The notes below the pieces were generated by a model. That model searched no databases, was not told the DNA's origin, and saw nothing but the letters and a program-made list of their open reading frames with translations. Made by a program: the position numbers and the translations under genes. Of a stretch of DNA of 64,000 bases, positions 44,323 through 53,746 are shown in pieces. The DNA is taken from contig NZ_SSNW01000014.1 in NCBI RefSeq assembly GCF_004801315.1, forward strand, positions 11,726 through 75,725. The letters run 5' to 3'. The stretch is from Deinococcus sp. Arct2-2. Its GTDB lineage: Bacteria; Deinococcota; Deinococci; Deinococcales; Deinococcaceae. How positions within the stretch are numbered: the first letter of the stretch is position 1; each line of letters begins with the position of its first letter.

Positions 44323-45459
44323 TCAGTTCAGGCCGTCGATGGCCAGAGTGGCGCGGCCTTGATCGTCGAACAGGGAGCGGCGGGAAGCGTCGTCATCTGT
44401 CCAGCCGGGAGCCTTGAGCCAGCGCGGACTCTGTGACCAGAACGCGCCCCAGTAGAAAATGCCGCTGCCGCCCGCGTTTCTGACGACTGGCGTCAGGGCT
44501 TTGAGGTAATCGGACTGCCCTTGTTGGGTCTGGGGATAGGGCAGGCCGCTGTAGCCAACCTGATTGGTCTCCCAATAAAAGGCGGTTTCGGCCAGATACA
44601 CCTTGGCCCAAGAAAAGTTGGAACGCAGGGCCGACACCGTGCTGCTGAGGTTGGCAAAGTCGCCGTGCCACATGGGGTAATACGACAGGCCGATGGCGTC
44701 TACCCACCCGCCCGCCGCAATAAAGGCCCGGTACCACGCCACCGTCTGGGCCGCGCCCTCCGTTTTGGCAATGTGCACCATGATCGGGGGCATGCTGGCG
44801 TTGCCGCCGCTCGCGTCCCGTACCGCTGTCGCGCCCGCATTGCTGAGCTTCACGAAGTTCGCCATATTGGCGATTCGTCCAGCTTCCCAGAGCAGGCCGC
44901 CGTTAATCTCGTTGCCGATCTGCACCATGTCGGGCGCGGTGCCCTGAGCGCGGAGTTGGCTGATCACGTCTTTGGTGTAGGCGTACACGGAACTGGAGAG
45001 CGCATTGACGTCTTGCCCGGCCCACCGCGCTGGAGTCCACTGGTTGCCGGGATCAGCCCACCAGTGCGAATAGTGCAGGTCAAGCAGCACCTTCAGGCCG
45101 CGCCCCTTGGCGTCTTTCATGACCGCTTTGACATAGGGCAGGTCTTGTAGTAGGCCGTAGGTGCCGTCTGGGTCTACCATCAGCCGAATACGAATCCAGT
45201 TGTACTGGTGGTCTGTAACCAGTTGTAGGGCGGGCTTGACCGCGCCGTTGCGGTCTTTGAAGGTTACGCCCGCCGCCTCCGCCCCCCGCGCCTCCGACAC
45301 GTCAACTCCCCTAATCCATTCGCTGGGCAAGGTGGCCTGCGGAGCGAGTGCGGCAGCGGGCGCAGTGCTGGACGGCTCAGAAGCGCAGGCGTTGAGCGTC
45401 AGCGTCAGCAGACCCGTGAGCGTAAGGCAGGCCGTGCGGGAAATAAGAGTGTTGATCAC
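44323..45459 (-). CDS. GH53 arabinogalactan endo-beta-1,4-galactanase lipoprotein
   Basis: 378 residues from GTG 45457-45459, GGAGG four bases upstream and overlapping the GH42 stop (GTGA). Signal peptide with lipobox TLNACAS (Cys25). GH53 landmarks: [45 protein letters not shown], acid/base Glu184 in [22 protein letters not shown] and nucleophile Glu291 in [10 protein letters not shown]. Cuts beta-1,4-galactan side chains of pectin outside the cell, feeding oligosaccharides to the adjacent binding protein and the cytoplasmic GH42 enzyme. Confidence 0.95.
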   Translation of the reverse strand: MINTLISRTACLTLTGLLTLTLNACASEPSSTAPAAALAPQATLPSEWIRGVDVSEARGAEAAGVTFKDRNGAVKPALQLVTDHQYNWIRIRLMVDPDGTYGLLQDLPYVKAVMKDAKGRGLKVLLDLHYSHWWADPGNQWTPARWAGQDVNALSSSVYAYTKDVISQLRAQGTAPDMVQIGNEINGGLLWEAGRIANMANFVKLSNAGATAVRDASGGNASMPPIMVHIAKTEGAAQTVAWYRAFIAAGGWVDAIGLSYYPMWHGDFANLSSTVSALRSNFSWAKVYLAETAFYWETNQVGYSGLPYPQTQQGQSDYLKALTPVVRNAGGSGIFYWGAFWSQSPRWLKAPGWTDDDASRRSLFDDQGRATLAIDGLN

Positions 45460-47525
45460 AGCACCTCCGAAGGTGTCAGAAAGCGGGTGCTGACCGGGGC
45501 CAACTCTTGCCCCTGCCAGTGGACAGGGTGTGTATTCCAGTTCTGAAGCAGGGTGATGCCCCCGCGCCGCGAGAGCCGCACACCCTCTGGAAGCGGTAGA
45601 GGACTCAGGCCCGCGCCGGTCAGCAGGTCTCTCAAGACCTCTGAAATCAGTGATTCGCTGTGCGCACCGATGACGGTCACGTTGCCGTACCGGATCACGG
45701 CGGCCTCCCCGTCCAGTGGGCCGCCCCGGTAGCGGTACAGGGCGTCTGCGCCCTCCAGCTCGTAGCTTTCGGCCCACAGGTCGGCGCGATGGTTTGGCCC
45801 CGTATGTGCCCGTCCTGCACCTGCCGTAATGTCTTGGCCCATGCCCGGATACAAGCTGTCGTAATGCAGCAGGGCTGCGCCCACCACACTTCCCAAGTCG
45901 CCAAACTGCCCCGTTTCTGGTGTGCGCCCCGACGCGGTGCGGAAGGCGGTGCGCGGCCCGAACACCAGCCGGCACTGCTGGGCGGCGGCTTCCAAGTGGC
46001 GGGCACGGTCGGGGGTCATCAGCGTGAGGGCCGGGGCCACCACAAGCGCGTACCCAGTCAGGTCGCTGTCCGGGTGAATGATGTCTACGTCTACGCCCAG
46101 GGCACGCAGGGCGCGGTAATACGCGAACGCCTGTGCCCAGTAATTCAGTCCTTCGGCGTGCGGCTGCAAGTTGTAGAGCCACAAGCTCTCGTAGTCGTGC
46201 AGCAGCGCCACTTTGTTCTGGACATTGCCCAAAGAAAACTCTTTCAGCTTCAGCGCCTCGACCTCGGCGTACCCCCGGTCTGGCCGCCCGCCATGCCGCA
46301 ACAGGCCGGAGTGCATGACTTCTTGAGCCATCGTCGCGGCACGCCAGCGGAAATAGGACACCACATCGGCCCCGTGTGCCCACGCTTGGGCTGTCCAAAG
46401 CTGTACCGCGCCGCCCGCTGGCAACGGGTTGGAGGAAGCCCAATTGACCTGACCACACTGCTGTTCCATTACCCAAAAACCGCGTGAGGGGTGAGTGGAG
46501 AGTGGTGGGGCAGATTTATTGGCCTGTGCGGTGACAGCAGAGTTGGAAGGCACATCATTTTTTACTGGCCCACCCAGCATTCCCCGGTACAGATCATGGT
46601 TGAACCCCGTCAGATCTGGATGCCCTGTGCGGACGAACTCATGCGCCAGCTGCGGGTCGGTTAGTTTCCATTCATGCACGGCTTGCAGGGTGCCGGTGGG
46701 ATAGCTGTCCCAACTGGCAAAATCGAGGCCCGCAGTCACGCGGTAATGATCGAAGCCGCTGAAAAAGCCCATGAAATTGTGCGTGATGAAGCGGCCTGGG
46801 GAGAGCTGGCGTAAAAGAGCGACCTGTTCAGCCTGAAACTGCACGATCTGGTCGCTGGAAAAGCGCAGGAAATCCAGCGCGTGTGCCGGATTGACCTCAG
46901 ACACCGCCTGGTGCGGCAACGGAATCTGAGTCCAGTCAGCGTATTCCATACTCCAGAACACGTTGCCCCATGCCTCGTTCAGCGTGTCCAGCGTGCCGTA
47001 ACGCTCTTCCAGCCACCCGTGAAACCCCTTTAATGCAGCGGGACTGTAGCTCTGGGCGGTATCCCCCCAGCCGAATTCATTGTCGGTTTGCCATCCCACG
47101 ACGGCCGGATGCTGCCCATACCGCTCTGCCATGGCCTGCGTGATCTGGCGTGAACACTCGCGGTAGACCGGGCTGGACAAGTCGCAGTGTCGCCGCGACC
47201 CAAAGGTTTTGACCTGTCCGGTGCGGCCGTGTGGCAAGATTTCAGGATGCTGGGCCACCAACCAGGCGGGTGGCGCGGCGGTGGGCGTACACAGCAGCAC
47301 CTCCAGGCCCGCTGCCGCGTAGATGTCGATGGCCCGGTCAAGCCACGCCCAGTCGTACTGTCCTGGCTGCGGTTCCATCCGGCTCCAGGCAAATTCCGCG
47401 ATCCGTACATACCGCAGGCCCAGCGCTTTCTGCGTCGCCGCGTGGTCCGCCCAGCGGTTTTCCGGCACATGTTCCGGATAATCGCAAACGCCGAGTTCAA
47501 GGTGAGTGGTTTGAAATGGGAGCAT
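45456..47525 (-). CDS. GH42 beta-galactosidase
   Basis: 689 residues from ATG 47523-47525 with AGAGG upstream; the longer in-frame start lies beyond it. No signal peptide, so cytoplasmic. Family landmarks: [42 protein letters not shown], acid/base Glu150 in [11 protein letters not shown], nucleophile Glu354 in [13 protein letters not shown], and the trimerisation and C-terminal domains. Between DLYRGMLGG and GFWVMEQQ there are about 30 extra residues (320-349, [20 protein letters not shown] and PLSTHPSR) that usual GH42 enzymes lack and whose DNA is poorer in GC. Hydrolyses galacto-oligosaccharides. First gene of the operon, divergent from the LacI regulator. Confidence 0.95.
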   Translation of the reverse strand: MLPFQTTHLELGVCDYPEHVPENRWADHAATQKALGLRYVRIAEFAWSRMEPQPGQYDWAWLDRAIDIYAAAGLEVLLCTPTAAPPAWLVAQHPEILPHGRTGQVKTFGSRRHCDLSSPVYRECSRQITQAMAERYGQHPAVVGWQTDNEFGWGDTAQSYSPAALKGFHGWLEERYGTLDTLNEAWGNVFWSMEYADWTQIPLPHQAVSEVNPAHALDFLRFSSDQIVQFQAEQVALLRQLSPGRFITHNFMGFFSGFDHYRVTAGLDFASWDSYPTGTLQAVHEWKLTDPQLAHEFVRTGHPDLTGFNHDLYRGMLGGPVKNDVPSNSAVTAQANKSAPPLSTHPSRGFWVMEQQCGQVNWASSNPLPAGGAVQLWTAQAWAHGADVVSYFRWRAATMAQEVMHSGLLRHGGRPDRGYAEVEALKLKEFSLGNVQNKVALLHDYESLWLYNLQPHAEGLNYWAQAFAYYRALRALGVDVDIIHPDSDLTGYALVVAPALTLMTPDRARHLEAAAQQCRLVFGPRTAFRTASGRTPETGQFGDLGSVVGAALLHYDSLYPGMGQDITAGAGRAHTGPNHRADLWAESYELEGADALYRYRGGPLDGEAAVIRYGNVTVIGAHSESLISEVLRDLLTGAGLSPLPLPEGVRLSRRGGITLLQNWNTHPVHWQGQELAPVSTRFLTPSEVL

Positions 47526-47662
47526 ACATACCTCTGAGAACAGGGTCTCAACCCAGGTTGAAGCCGCAGGACGGCGTGGAGGAACACACGGCACAGTTGC
47601 CGCGTTGGAAGTGACTGAACAGGTCAGTCTGGACAGAGATTGATAGCGCAAACAGTAAAAGA

Positions 47663-47676
47663 TGTTAAGGCTAACA
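47663..47676. promoter_or_regulatory. LacI-type operator O1 (TGTTAAGGCTAACA)
   Basis: Near-palindromic 14-mer TGTTAAGGCTAACA, 138 bases upstream of the GH42 start. Its exact reverse complement occurs at 47869-47882 and nowhere else that I noticed in the window. Confidence 0.8.
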
Positions 47677-47776
47677 CTTGCGTGCCAGATTACGTTTCGA
47701 TGTCCGGTATCTTTGGGGCAGCCTATTGCATGCTTAGGGCTTTCTAAGGGAATGCTGCCTAGACGGCAAATCCTGA

Positions 47777-47812
47777 TCCTCTAGAGAAGCTCGGCTGAGC
47801 TTCTCTAGAGGA
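47777..47812. other. Perfect 16-bp stem hairpin in the galactan control region
   Basis: TCCTCTAGAGAAGCTC (47777-47792) and GAGCTTCTCTAGAGGA (47797-47812) are fully complementary around GGCT. There is no T-run on either strand. Placed between two divergent promoters it may insulate them, attenuate the GH42 leader, or be a small repeat element. Confidence 0.7.
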
Positions 47813-47868
47813 AGACAACCACTCTTTCTCCGATTGAAACAGGCGTGCCTCGCCCATACACATTCCTA

Positions 47869-47882
47869 TGTTAGCCTTAACA
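47869..47882. promoter_or_regulatory. LacI-type operator O2 (TGTTAGCCTTAACA)
   Basis: Reverse complement of O1, ending 16 bases before the LacI start codon at 47899, so it should block transcription or initiation of the regulator gene itself (autoregulation). Confidence 0.8.
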
Positions 47883-47898
47883 ATATGGGGGATCTCCA

Positions 47899-48999
47899 AT
47901 GAAGACAGGCGAGAAGACGGCGACCTTGGCTGACGTCGCGCACCTTGCAGGCGTGTCGCAGCAGACCGTCTCCCGCGTGGTCAATACGCAGGGGCAGGTG
48001 TCGGCCCGCACCCGCGCCCGCGTGATGGACGCTGTCGGACAGTTGAACTATGTGCCCAACCGTTTGGCGCAGGGCTTGGCCCGGCAGCGCAGTCAGTCCA
48101 TCGGCTTTGCCACCAACGATATTTCTCTGCACGCGCCTTCCCAGCTCACGTCTGGCATAGAGCGGGCGGCCAGGGAATCCGGCTTCAGCTTGATCGTGTC
48201 TATTGTGCCGGGCTACGGCCTCGCCAGCGTGACTCAGGCCGTTCGCGCCCTCAAGGAGCGGCAGGTGGACGGCGTGCTGATCAACGCCTCTCTGAGCAGC
48301 AAGGACGCCGCCGAAGTCTCGCGCCGATTTGCCGATGTGCCGTCTGTCTTCTTGGATGTTCCGCCGGATTCGCCCGTGAATGCGGCGCTGCTCGATCAAT
48401 ATCACGGCGCAGCTTTGGCGGCCCGGCATCTGCTGGAGTTGGGCCACACCCGGATCGCTTGCGTCCATGGGCCACAAAACGCGGTGGCTGAACATTCACG
48501 CCTGCAGGGGTGGGGAGACGTGTTGAAAGATCGAAGCTTGGCGTTGGTGGCCCAGCAAGAAGGCGATTGGAGTCCGGCCAGCGGGTATGCCGCCGCAGTC
48601 GCGCTGTTGGCCTCTGGCATACCATTTACGGCGGTGTTGGTTGGGAACGATCAGATGGCGGTCGGTGTGCTGCGGGCCTTGTGGGAGCGCGGTCTCAACG
48701 TCCCCGGCGACGTGTCGGTCATCGGCTACGACGACACCGCCGAAAGTGCGCTGCTGATTCCGCCGCTGACCACCATCCGGCAGGACTTCCCCACCCTCGG
48801 ACAGAAAGCGTTTCACCACCTCAAGGCCCTCTTGGACGGCCCAGAACCCACCCGCGTGACCCTGACTCGGCCTGGGTTGGTGGTGCGTGCCAGCACTGCA
48901 AGGCCGCGCCTCGGCCAACGCCTCCAGTGGCAGGAGGCCTTACAGGTCGTGCAGCAGCACCTCTGGAACCGAGGAACAGAAGAGCAGGGGGGCGAGTGA
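47899..48999 (+). CDS. LacI-family regulator of the galactan locus
   Basis: 366 residues from ATG 47899. HTH at residues about 8-50: ATLADVAHLAGVSQQTVSRVVNTQGQVSARTRARVMDAVGQLNYVPN, with the hinge helix RLAQGLARQRS (shown as spans). Periplasmic-binding-like effector domain: IGFATNDISLHAPSQLTSGIERAA, GVLINASLSSKDAAEV, FLDVPPDSPVNAALLDQYHGAALAARHLLELGHTRIACVHGP, VLVGNDQMAVGVLRALWERGLNVPGDVSVIGYDDTAES. Expected ligand is galactose or a galacto-oligosaccharide. Divergent from GH42 with matching operators on both sides of the gap. Confidence 0.93.
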   Translation: MKTGEKTATLADVAHLAGVSQQTVSRVVNTQGQVSARTRARVMDAVGQLNYVPNRLAQGLARQRSQSIGFATNDISLHAPSQLTSGIERAARESGFSLIVSIVPGYGLASVTQAVRALKERQVDGVLINASLSSKDAAEVSRRFADVPSVFLDVPPDSPVNAALLDQYHGAALAARHLLELGHTRIACVHGPQNAVAEHSRLQGWGDVLKDRSLALVAQQEGDWSPASGYAAAVALLASGIPFTAVLVGNDQMAVGVLRALWERGLNVPGDVSVIGYDDTAESALLIPPLTTIRQDFPTLGQKAFHHLKALLDGPEPTRVTLTRPGLVVRASTARPRLGQRLQWQEALQVVQQHLWNRGTEEQGGE

Positions 49000-49297
49000 A
49001 TGAGGTGAGCCATTGTCCCGGAGGTAATCCCAGAGGGCCAACACGGTGTACCGACGAAGTAAGCCTGCCTTGCCGGACAGCTCCTGCTGATCAAGACGAC
49101 TGCCGCATCCTGACGATAGGCGTGTAGCAAACCTGGGGGGGGTTCAGACCACCGTGGGACAACTTGAGAAATTCATCGGGGTCTGGCTTCGGGCCCGCCT
49201 CACCACTTGGCCAGAGATGAGCTCTGTGTGAAGTGCTGCAATGGTCGCTTGCCGCTAAGCTAGACCGCATGTGGATGGCCGCCCAGAAGCAGGACTC

Positions 49298-49687
49298 ATG
49301 ACCGCAGCAGCGGTGGTGCGCCGGGTCTTGATCATTGAGGACTGCGTGGAAGATGCGCTGCTCTTGGGGCTGGCGTTTGAAGACCATGCGCCGGGCGTGG
49401 AGGTGCAAGCGGTGTCCGATGGGGCCAGTGGAGTGGCGTACTGTCAGTCCCCCGACCCCCCACAGGTTGTGGTCTTGGATTTGCATCTGCCGGGACAGAC
49501 TGGGCTGGAAATCTTAATGCAGTTGCGCCTGCAGGCTTCGGTGCCCGTGCAGGTGGTGTGCTGGAGCAGTCATGCCCATCCCGCCGAGGTGCAGGCCATC
49601 TTGGATCACGGCGCGGTGGCCTATGTTGAGAAGCCCAAGGAAGTGACAGGCTTTGGACAGCTCGTTCAGTCCCTGCTGACACTCTGA
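49298..49687 (+). CDS. Single-domain response regulator (Rcp1-like)
   Basis: 129 residues from ATG 49298 with AGGA just upstream. Receiver only: LIIEDCVEDALLLGLAF (acidic pair), phosphorylated Asp in VVVLDLHLPGQTGLEIL, Ser/Thr region CWSSHAHPAEV, and Lys in AYVEKPKEV. The IEDxxxDALLLxLAF start and LHLPGxxG loop are typical of the receivers that pair with phytochrome-like or hybrid kinases. No kinase lies nearby. The 298 bases upstream (49000-49297) show no gene. Confidence 0.88.
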   Translation: MTAAAVVRRVLIIEDCVEDALLLGLAFEDHAPGVEVQAVSDGASGVAYCQSPDPPQVVVLDLHLPGQTGLEILMQLRLQASVPVQVVCWSSHAHPAEVQAILDHGAVAYVEKPKEVTGFGQLVQSLLTL

Positions 49688-49789
49688 ATGGCCCAACGCG
49701 ACCACCAGCGCCGAGTCTCAGATTATTCCCTACACCTCCAACCGGCTGCAGCCACCCGCTGGAGTGAATTCAATGCCCGCTGCCACAGC

Positions 49790-50050
49790 GATGACGTTCA
49801 GGTGCTGGAAAGTTGCGAGCGAGACCACTTCCAGTTCGGCGTGGTGGCACTCGCCTTCATCTGGCGCTGTGTCAGTGGGGATTTGGTAGCCAAGAAATCC
49901 CCACCGAAGTCCTTGAAGCACGGCTACAGCGCCAAAAACGTGTTCAGGCTGGGTCTGGATGACCTTGGCGTCCTTCTCTCAAGGCGGCCTCGACACAAAT
50001 ATTCGTCTAGGCCGGCATTCCTCCAGTTACTCGCAACTGTTGACCCCTAG
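49790..50050 (+). pseudogene. C-terminal fragment of an IS4-type transposase
   Basis: The frame reads FGVVALAFIWRCVSGDLVAKKSP then KSLKHGYSAKNVFRLGLDDLGVLLSR. ALAFxW followed by KxxKHGxxAKxxFRxGLDxL is the recognisable end of IS4-family transposases found widely in Deinococcus. The DDE core is absent, and the 100 bases before it (49688-49790) do not align, so only the last roughly 60-70 residues survive. It marks an old insertion just after the receiver gene. Confidence 0.55.
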
Positions 50051-50137
50051 AGAGCACTACCGCTCAAGTCATGTGCAGCAAGGTGGAGACGGATAAGCGC
50101 GGCAACCTCGGGTTGGTGGGTTTTTCAGAAGTTCGGG

Positions 50138-50149
50138 TTTCAATTGAAA
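50138..50149. promoter_or_regulatory. TTTCAATTGAAA palindrome before the HTH gene
   Basis: Perfect 12-bp palindrome, 23 bases before ATG 50173. ArsR-type regulators usually bind such sites overlapping their own promoter, so this is a likely autoregulatory operator. Confidence 0.65.
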
Positions 50150-50172
50150 TTTGAGGGCCGCACAATACAGGT

Positions 50173-50820
50173 ATGACCGTTCCTCAGCCCCCCGCCTTCC
50201 ACGTGAGGACACCTGCACAGGCCCAAGCGCTGCTGGACTTCACTTACGGAGCACGGCTGTTGGAACAGTTCATGCACCCCAGCACGTCCAGCCAAGCTGC
50301 ACACGCCCTCGCAGAACCCGCCAACCGCGTCGCCTACCACGTCCGTAAGCTCACCGATACGGGCCTGTTGCGCGTCTCTGGACATCAAGGCAAACGCGTT
50401 TTGTACCAAGTGGTCGCCCACACGTTCCATGTGCCGCGCGCACTCGTCCGGCTTAATGAGCCCCTTACGCTGATCGAGCCGGTCATGCGGGATATCACGA
50501 ACGCCTACGCGCACGCCATCTTGGAATGGCAGGCCCGGCATAACCCGCACACCCCGGTGGGCGACGGTTCACAGTTCACCGTACACCTTGACGGTATCGG
50601 GCAGGAAGAGCCGAACAAGTCCCCTGTCGACGTTTCTGAAGGGCCGCACCCTCCCGCAATGCGGCTGCGCACCGTCCACCTCACCCCAGAGCAGTACCGG
50701 CAAGTTCAAGCGTCTCTCGACCAAATTCTGACGGAGCTTGCCCCAGAGGACGACGCCCCCAACGCAAAGAAAAGCACGTTCGTCATCATGGGCTTCTCAG
50801 GCGCACTGCACGGCGGCTGA
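50173..50820 (+). CDS. ArsR-like winged-helix regulator
   Basis: 215 residues from ATG 50173. HTH_20/ArsR-type fold at residues about 14-80: LLDFTYGARLLEQFMHPSTSSQAAHALAEPANRVAYHVRKLTDTGLLRVSGHQGKRVLYQVVAHTFHVP in parts (helix, AANRVAYHVRKL recognition helix, wing). The long C-terminal part with RTVHLTPEQYRQVQASLDQIL parallels the end of the regulator at 54953-55606 (LHLSTEQARRLKTELQALL). This architecture is common for metal, toxicity or lipid-responsive repressors with a DUF-like effector region. It is followed by a 64-residue gene after 64 bases. Confidence 0.8.
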   Translation: MTVPQPPAFHVRTPAQAQALLDFTYGARLLEQFMHPSTSSQAAHALAEPANRVAYHVRKLTDTGLLRVSGHQGKRVLYQVVAHTFHVPRALVRLNEPLTLIEPVMRDITNAYAHAILEWQARHNPHTPVGDGSQFTVHLDGIGQEEPNKSPVDVSEGPHPPAMRLRTVHLTPEQYRQVQASLDQILTELAPEDDAPNAKKSTFVIMGFSGALHGG

Positions 50821-50884
50821 CGCTCACGTTCCCTCAAGTCTTCCCTGTTTTCGGCTGGTCACACGACCTGCCGCGGAGGTGCGT

Positions 50885-51079
50885 ATGTTTTTAGAAGAAC
50901 GCTATCAGGCCGCCCATGACCGTCACGCGAAGTTCCTTGAAGAGGCGGCCACTGCCCGCTTGGTTCGGGAGCGTCCCTCTGGCCTTCTCTGGTGGCGACG
51001 GGTAGTGGTGTGGCGACCCGTGCAGTTCACCCTGCATCTGCCTAGCTTCGGCACACCAAGGGGTCAGCGCGGCGCATAA
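50885..51079 (+). CDS. Small protein downstream of the ArsR-like regulator
   Basis: 64 residues, ATG 50885 with GGAGG seven bases upstream, stop TAA 51079. Basic and Trp-rich: an N-terminal helix MFLEERYQAAHDRHAKFLEE followed by RLVRERPSGLLWWRRVVVWRPVQF. No membrane helix long enough for certainty. Same direction and close to the regulator, so likely co-transcribed with it. Function unknown; not recognised in any family. The good ribosome site and coding bias support it as a real gene. Confidence 0.55.
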   Translation: MFLEERYQAAHDRHAKFLEEAATARLVRERPSGLLWWRRVVVWRPVQFTLHLPSFGTPRGQRGA

Positions 51080-51515
51080 CGGTGGAGAGGCAATACAGAA
51101 CGAGACACTGACGTTGTTCCGTAAGCCCGCTCCCCGGACTGCTCTATGGAGGAACGTTTCCCCAGTCAGTCAGTCCTTCAACTACCGCCCGCGCTTGGCA
51201 CCGTAGTCCGCATCGTGCTGGATGCCTTTGCCTTCGCTCTGCCAGTGGTCTTGACTATGTTCTTTCACCCAGCACCTTGTTGCCGAACCATGGTGTGATC
51301 ATTGGCCGCCCTTGATGGACGCGTTGAACGATTTTGAGAGATCGACCTTGCCAACAGACTTGTCAGCCTGAATGAGAGTGACGAAACCGGCTCCACATGG
51401 CTCGGCTCAACACACACACTGGCCACAACCCTACCGAACACCTCCCTATCAACATGGAGTTGACGAAACACCATGCTTTCGTCAGCTCCAGTTGTACACC
51501 GGTTTGCTCTCAGGG
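51080..51515. other. Intergenic, possibly decayed sequence
   Basis: 436 bases without a supported gene. On the minus strand a frame around 51180-51262 ends HWQSEGKGIQHDADYGAKRGR, a composition seen at the ends of small conserved proteins, but it has no start or upstream homology. Nothing else stands out. Confidence 0.4.
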
Positions 51516-53429
51516 CTATGGGTACTGGGTGACGTACACGGGCACACCGACTTTGGTGGTGTCGGCGGCGGCACCCACACCGTTGACCACATGATCCACT
51601 GTTCCCGCGCTGAGGTTTACAGTCATGATGTGGCGCAGCTGGACGCCGGGAGTCTGCGGAACTTCAAAACCATTTTCGGTGTGAATAGACGGTTTGTTTT
51701 GGTTGAACACGTACACTCCGCCCCCGAACAACTGATGGGTCTTGACTCGGCTTCCGACCTTGTAACCTGCCCAGCCTTCGACGCTGCCGTTCATCCAACT
51801 GTCTTGGGTGGGCGGATCGTAGGGCAGCTCGTTCTGGTACAGCACTGTTGTGCCGTTTTCGCCGTTCCAGATGGTGTTGTACTCTTGAAAATGCTCGACG
51901 AACAGGCCGGTGGCCGTCACATGATCGCCGTTCACCACAACCCCGTTGCGGCCTGTGTTGGTCTTCCAGCGTTCCGTATCGCCAGAAAAGCCTTCGATGC
52001 CGTGATCGGCGCGCCAGACCCAAGTGTGATCAATCAGCACATGGTCACTGTTGACCTCTAGCGCAGTCTCCGCCTTGCCGATATGGGGGCCGCCAACTCG
52101 GAAATACACGTCGCTGAGCGTCACGGGGTCAGATGGATCAGCCTTGCGCCCCCCGGTGTTGCCACGCTTCTTGCCCACTTGCAGCAGCGCCGGAGAGGTG
52201 ATGGTTCCTGCGTCCACCGTCACGCCAGCGATGATCACGCCCGGCACATCGGCCACAGTTAAGGGAACCGAGCCACCGACCGCCGTGAGGGTGGCGTGTC
52301 CGATGCCCAGCACCACTGTGTCAGCCCGTTTGACGGAGATGCTTTGGGCCACGTTGTACACGCCCGGCGTCAGCAGCAGGTGGCGGCCACGCGCCAACTG
52401 ATTGTTGATGGCCTGCACCGAGTCTGCTGGGGTGGCAACGAAAAAATCACTGAGCGGCAGGCTGCGGCCCGGCGTCATTCCGGCGCTCCAAGAGGTGCCC
52501 CGGCTGTTGGTCTGTGCCGAAGGCACGCGCACGTGGTAACTGCCCCGCGCGTCCACATACAGGTAGGGCTTTTCGCGGCTGACTGGGGTGGTGGCCAGCG
52601 TGGTGTACGCCGGATCGGGAAACGAGGCGTCGTCCGGTGCGCCCTCTACCCCCGCAAACACCTGATTCCAAACAGCATTTGACCACCCGCCGATGCTGCT
52701 GTTGCGGGTGATCCACTGCTGCTGCGACCCGTTGATGATGAATCCAGTTTTGCTGTCGGCCAAAAAGCCGCCACTGGCAAATTGCGGGCCTGCCGTGCAG
52801 TAGTCCATCAGAGACAGGTTGCCGCCCTGAATGTTGACGCGGCGCAGAGACACCGCCTGCGAGACGGCCCAAAAATTGGCTGAAGCACGGCAGCCGTCTT
52901 GCCCTGCACCGTTGATCTGAACGGTGAGATTGGAGACCGTGCGCCAGAAATTGACCAGCGCGAGGCAATTGCTGGTGCCTTCATCGCCGAGACAACGGTT
53001 GTAGACCTCGACCTTGCCGTTGATGACCACATCCTGCGGCGAGGCACCCAAACCAGAGATGTCGGTGTAATAGCCCACCTTGATCTGAAGGGGCTGTTCG
53101 GCAGTGCCGTAAGTGCCGGGTTTAAACAAGTAGGCGTACCGTTCGCTGCCCATCTCGTTGTCCACCTGCTTGATGTAGGTTTGATCCAGTATCGCCTGAA
53201 TCGTGGCAACGGGCATCGACGGATCAAACACGGTGACGCGGGTTCCGAGGTCTGCGCCGCCGTTCACGCTTTTCTGAGCGGCGGTGAGGCCGCTGAGCGC
53301 TACGGCTTGCTCGGGTGGCGTCGGAGAACCGCAGGCACTGAGCAGCAGCGTCACAGTGGTCAGCAGCAGCAGAGGCCTGTGGACAAAACGGGGCGAAAGG
53401 GGAGCGGCCAACGGGGCAGCTTGCTTCAT
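51516..53429 (-). CDS. Right-handed beta-helix lipoprotein (full-length paralogue)
   Basis: 637 residues from ATG 53427-53429 with AGGAG upstream. Signal peptide ending LLLSACGS places the lipid Cys at about residue 34. Two beta-helix sections: residues about 60-270 (YIKQVDNEMGSERYAYLFKPGTYG, VINGKVEVYNRCLGDEGTSNCLALVNFWRTVSNLTVQI) and 290-637, the latter matching bases 1-1080 of the window. NxxxGDHVTATGLFVEHFQEYNTIWNG and a conserved WVWRADHG probably line the active groove. Two Cys pairs are present in the first section. Likely a surface polysaccharide-acting or binding protein. Its control region has two operators of the divergent LacI gene. Confidence 0.88.
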   Translation of the reverse strand: MKQAAPLAAPLSPRFVHRPLLLLTTVTLLLSACGSPTPPEQAVALSGLTAAQKSVNGGADLGTRVTVFDPSMPVATIQAILDQTYIKQVDNEMGSERYAYLFKPGTYGTAEQPLQIKVGYYTDISGLGASPQDVVINGKVEVYNRCLGDEGTSNCLALVNFWRTVSNLTVQINGAGQDGCRASANFWAVSQAVSLRRVNIQGGNLSLMDYCTAGPQFASGGFLADSKTGFIINGSQQQWITRNSSIGGWSNAVWNQVFAGVEGAPDDASFPDPAYTTLATTPVSREKPYLYVDARGSYHVRVPSAQTNSRGTSWSAGMTPGRSLPLSDFFVATPADSVQAINNQLARGRHLLLTPGVYNVAQSISVKRADTVVLGIGHATLTAVGGSVPLTVADVPGVIIAGVTVDAGTITSPALLQVGKKRGNTGGRKADPSDPVTLSDVYFRVGGPHIGKAETALEVNSDHVLIDHTWVWRADHGIEGFSGDTERWKTNTGRNGVVVNGDHVTATGLFVEHFQEYNTIWNGENGTTVLYQNELPYDPPTQDSWMNGSVEGWAGYKVGSRVKTHQLFGGGVYVFNQNKPSIHTENGFEVPQTPGVQLRHIMTVNLSAGTVDHVVNGVGAAADTTKVGVPVYVTQYP

Positions 53430-53610
53430 GACTCTCCTGGGGTACTGAGCCGAAATAGAGCTGATAGGGCAGGCTGATTCGGCGCAAGGGGATGCAACTG
53501 TGCCGTCTTGTGCTGTGGGCTGAAGAGGGAGAAAAGGCACTCCAGCGCCCTCTAAACGCGGGGGGCGGTGAACACGTGCGAGACGGGTGTCGCCAGAGTT
53601 CAACAAAATA

Positions 53611-53622
53611 TATAGCGCTATA
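53611..53622. promoter_or_regulatory. Operator TATAGCGCTATA (perfect palindrome)
   Basis: 12-bp perfect palindrome, 182 bases upstream of the beta-helix start. Central CG flanked by symmetric halves is the classic LacI-family operator style. Confidence 0.8.
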
Positions 53623-53746
53623 ATTTCTGCTGAGCAGAGCGCCTCTGGAACGTGTGAACTGCCGGATTCAGAGCAAATCGGGGGGAGAACCTCCTCCAGA
53701 GCCGCAGGACAGGAAGTCGGAGATCGAATTGTTTGTACACCCCAAA

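Larger units (their letters stand above)
47526..47898. promoter_or_regulatory. Divergent control region of the galactan locus
   Basis: 373 bases without a gene. It holds two operators (47663-47676 and 47869-47882) and a long perfect hairpin (47777-47812) between them. Promoters for both directions must lie here; the operator pair, 206 bases apart, suits DNA looping by a LacI-type tetramer or two independent autoregulated sites. Confidence 0.75.

Noticed and set aside
44323..46476. A 717-codon reading of the GH53 frame extending into the GH42 gene
   Set aside because: The extension is the out-of-frame shadow of GH42; the GTG at 45459 has a ribosome site, a lipoprotein signal and the stop-start overlap expected of an operon.
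51146..51298. 50-codon frame with one hydrophobic stretch (small membrane protein candidate)
   Set aside because: No ribosome site, no operon partner, and the opposite strand has an equally plausible decayed frame; support too weak.
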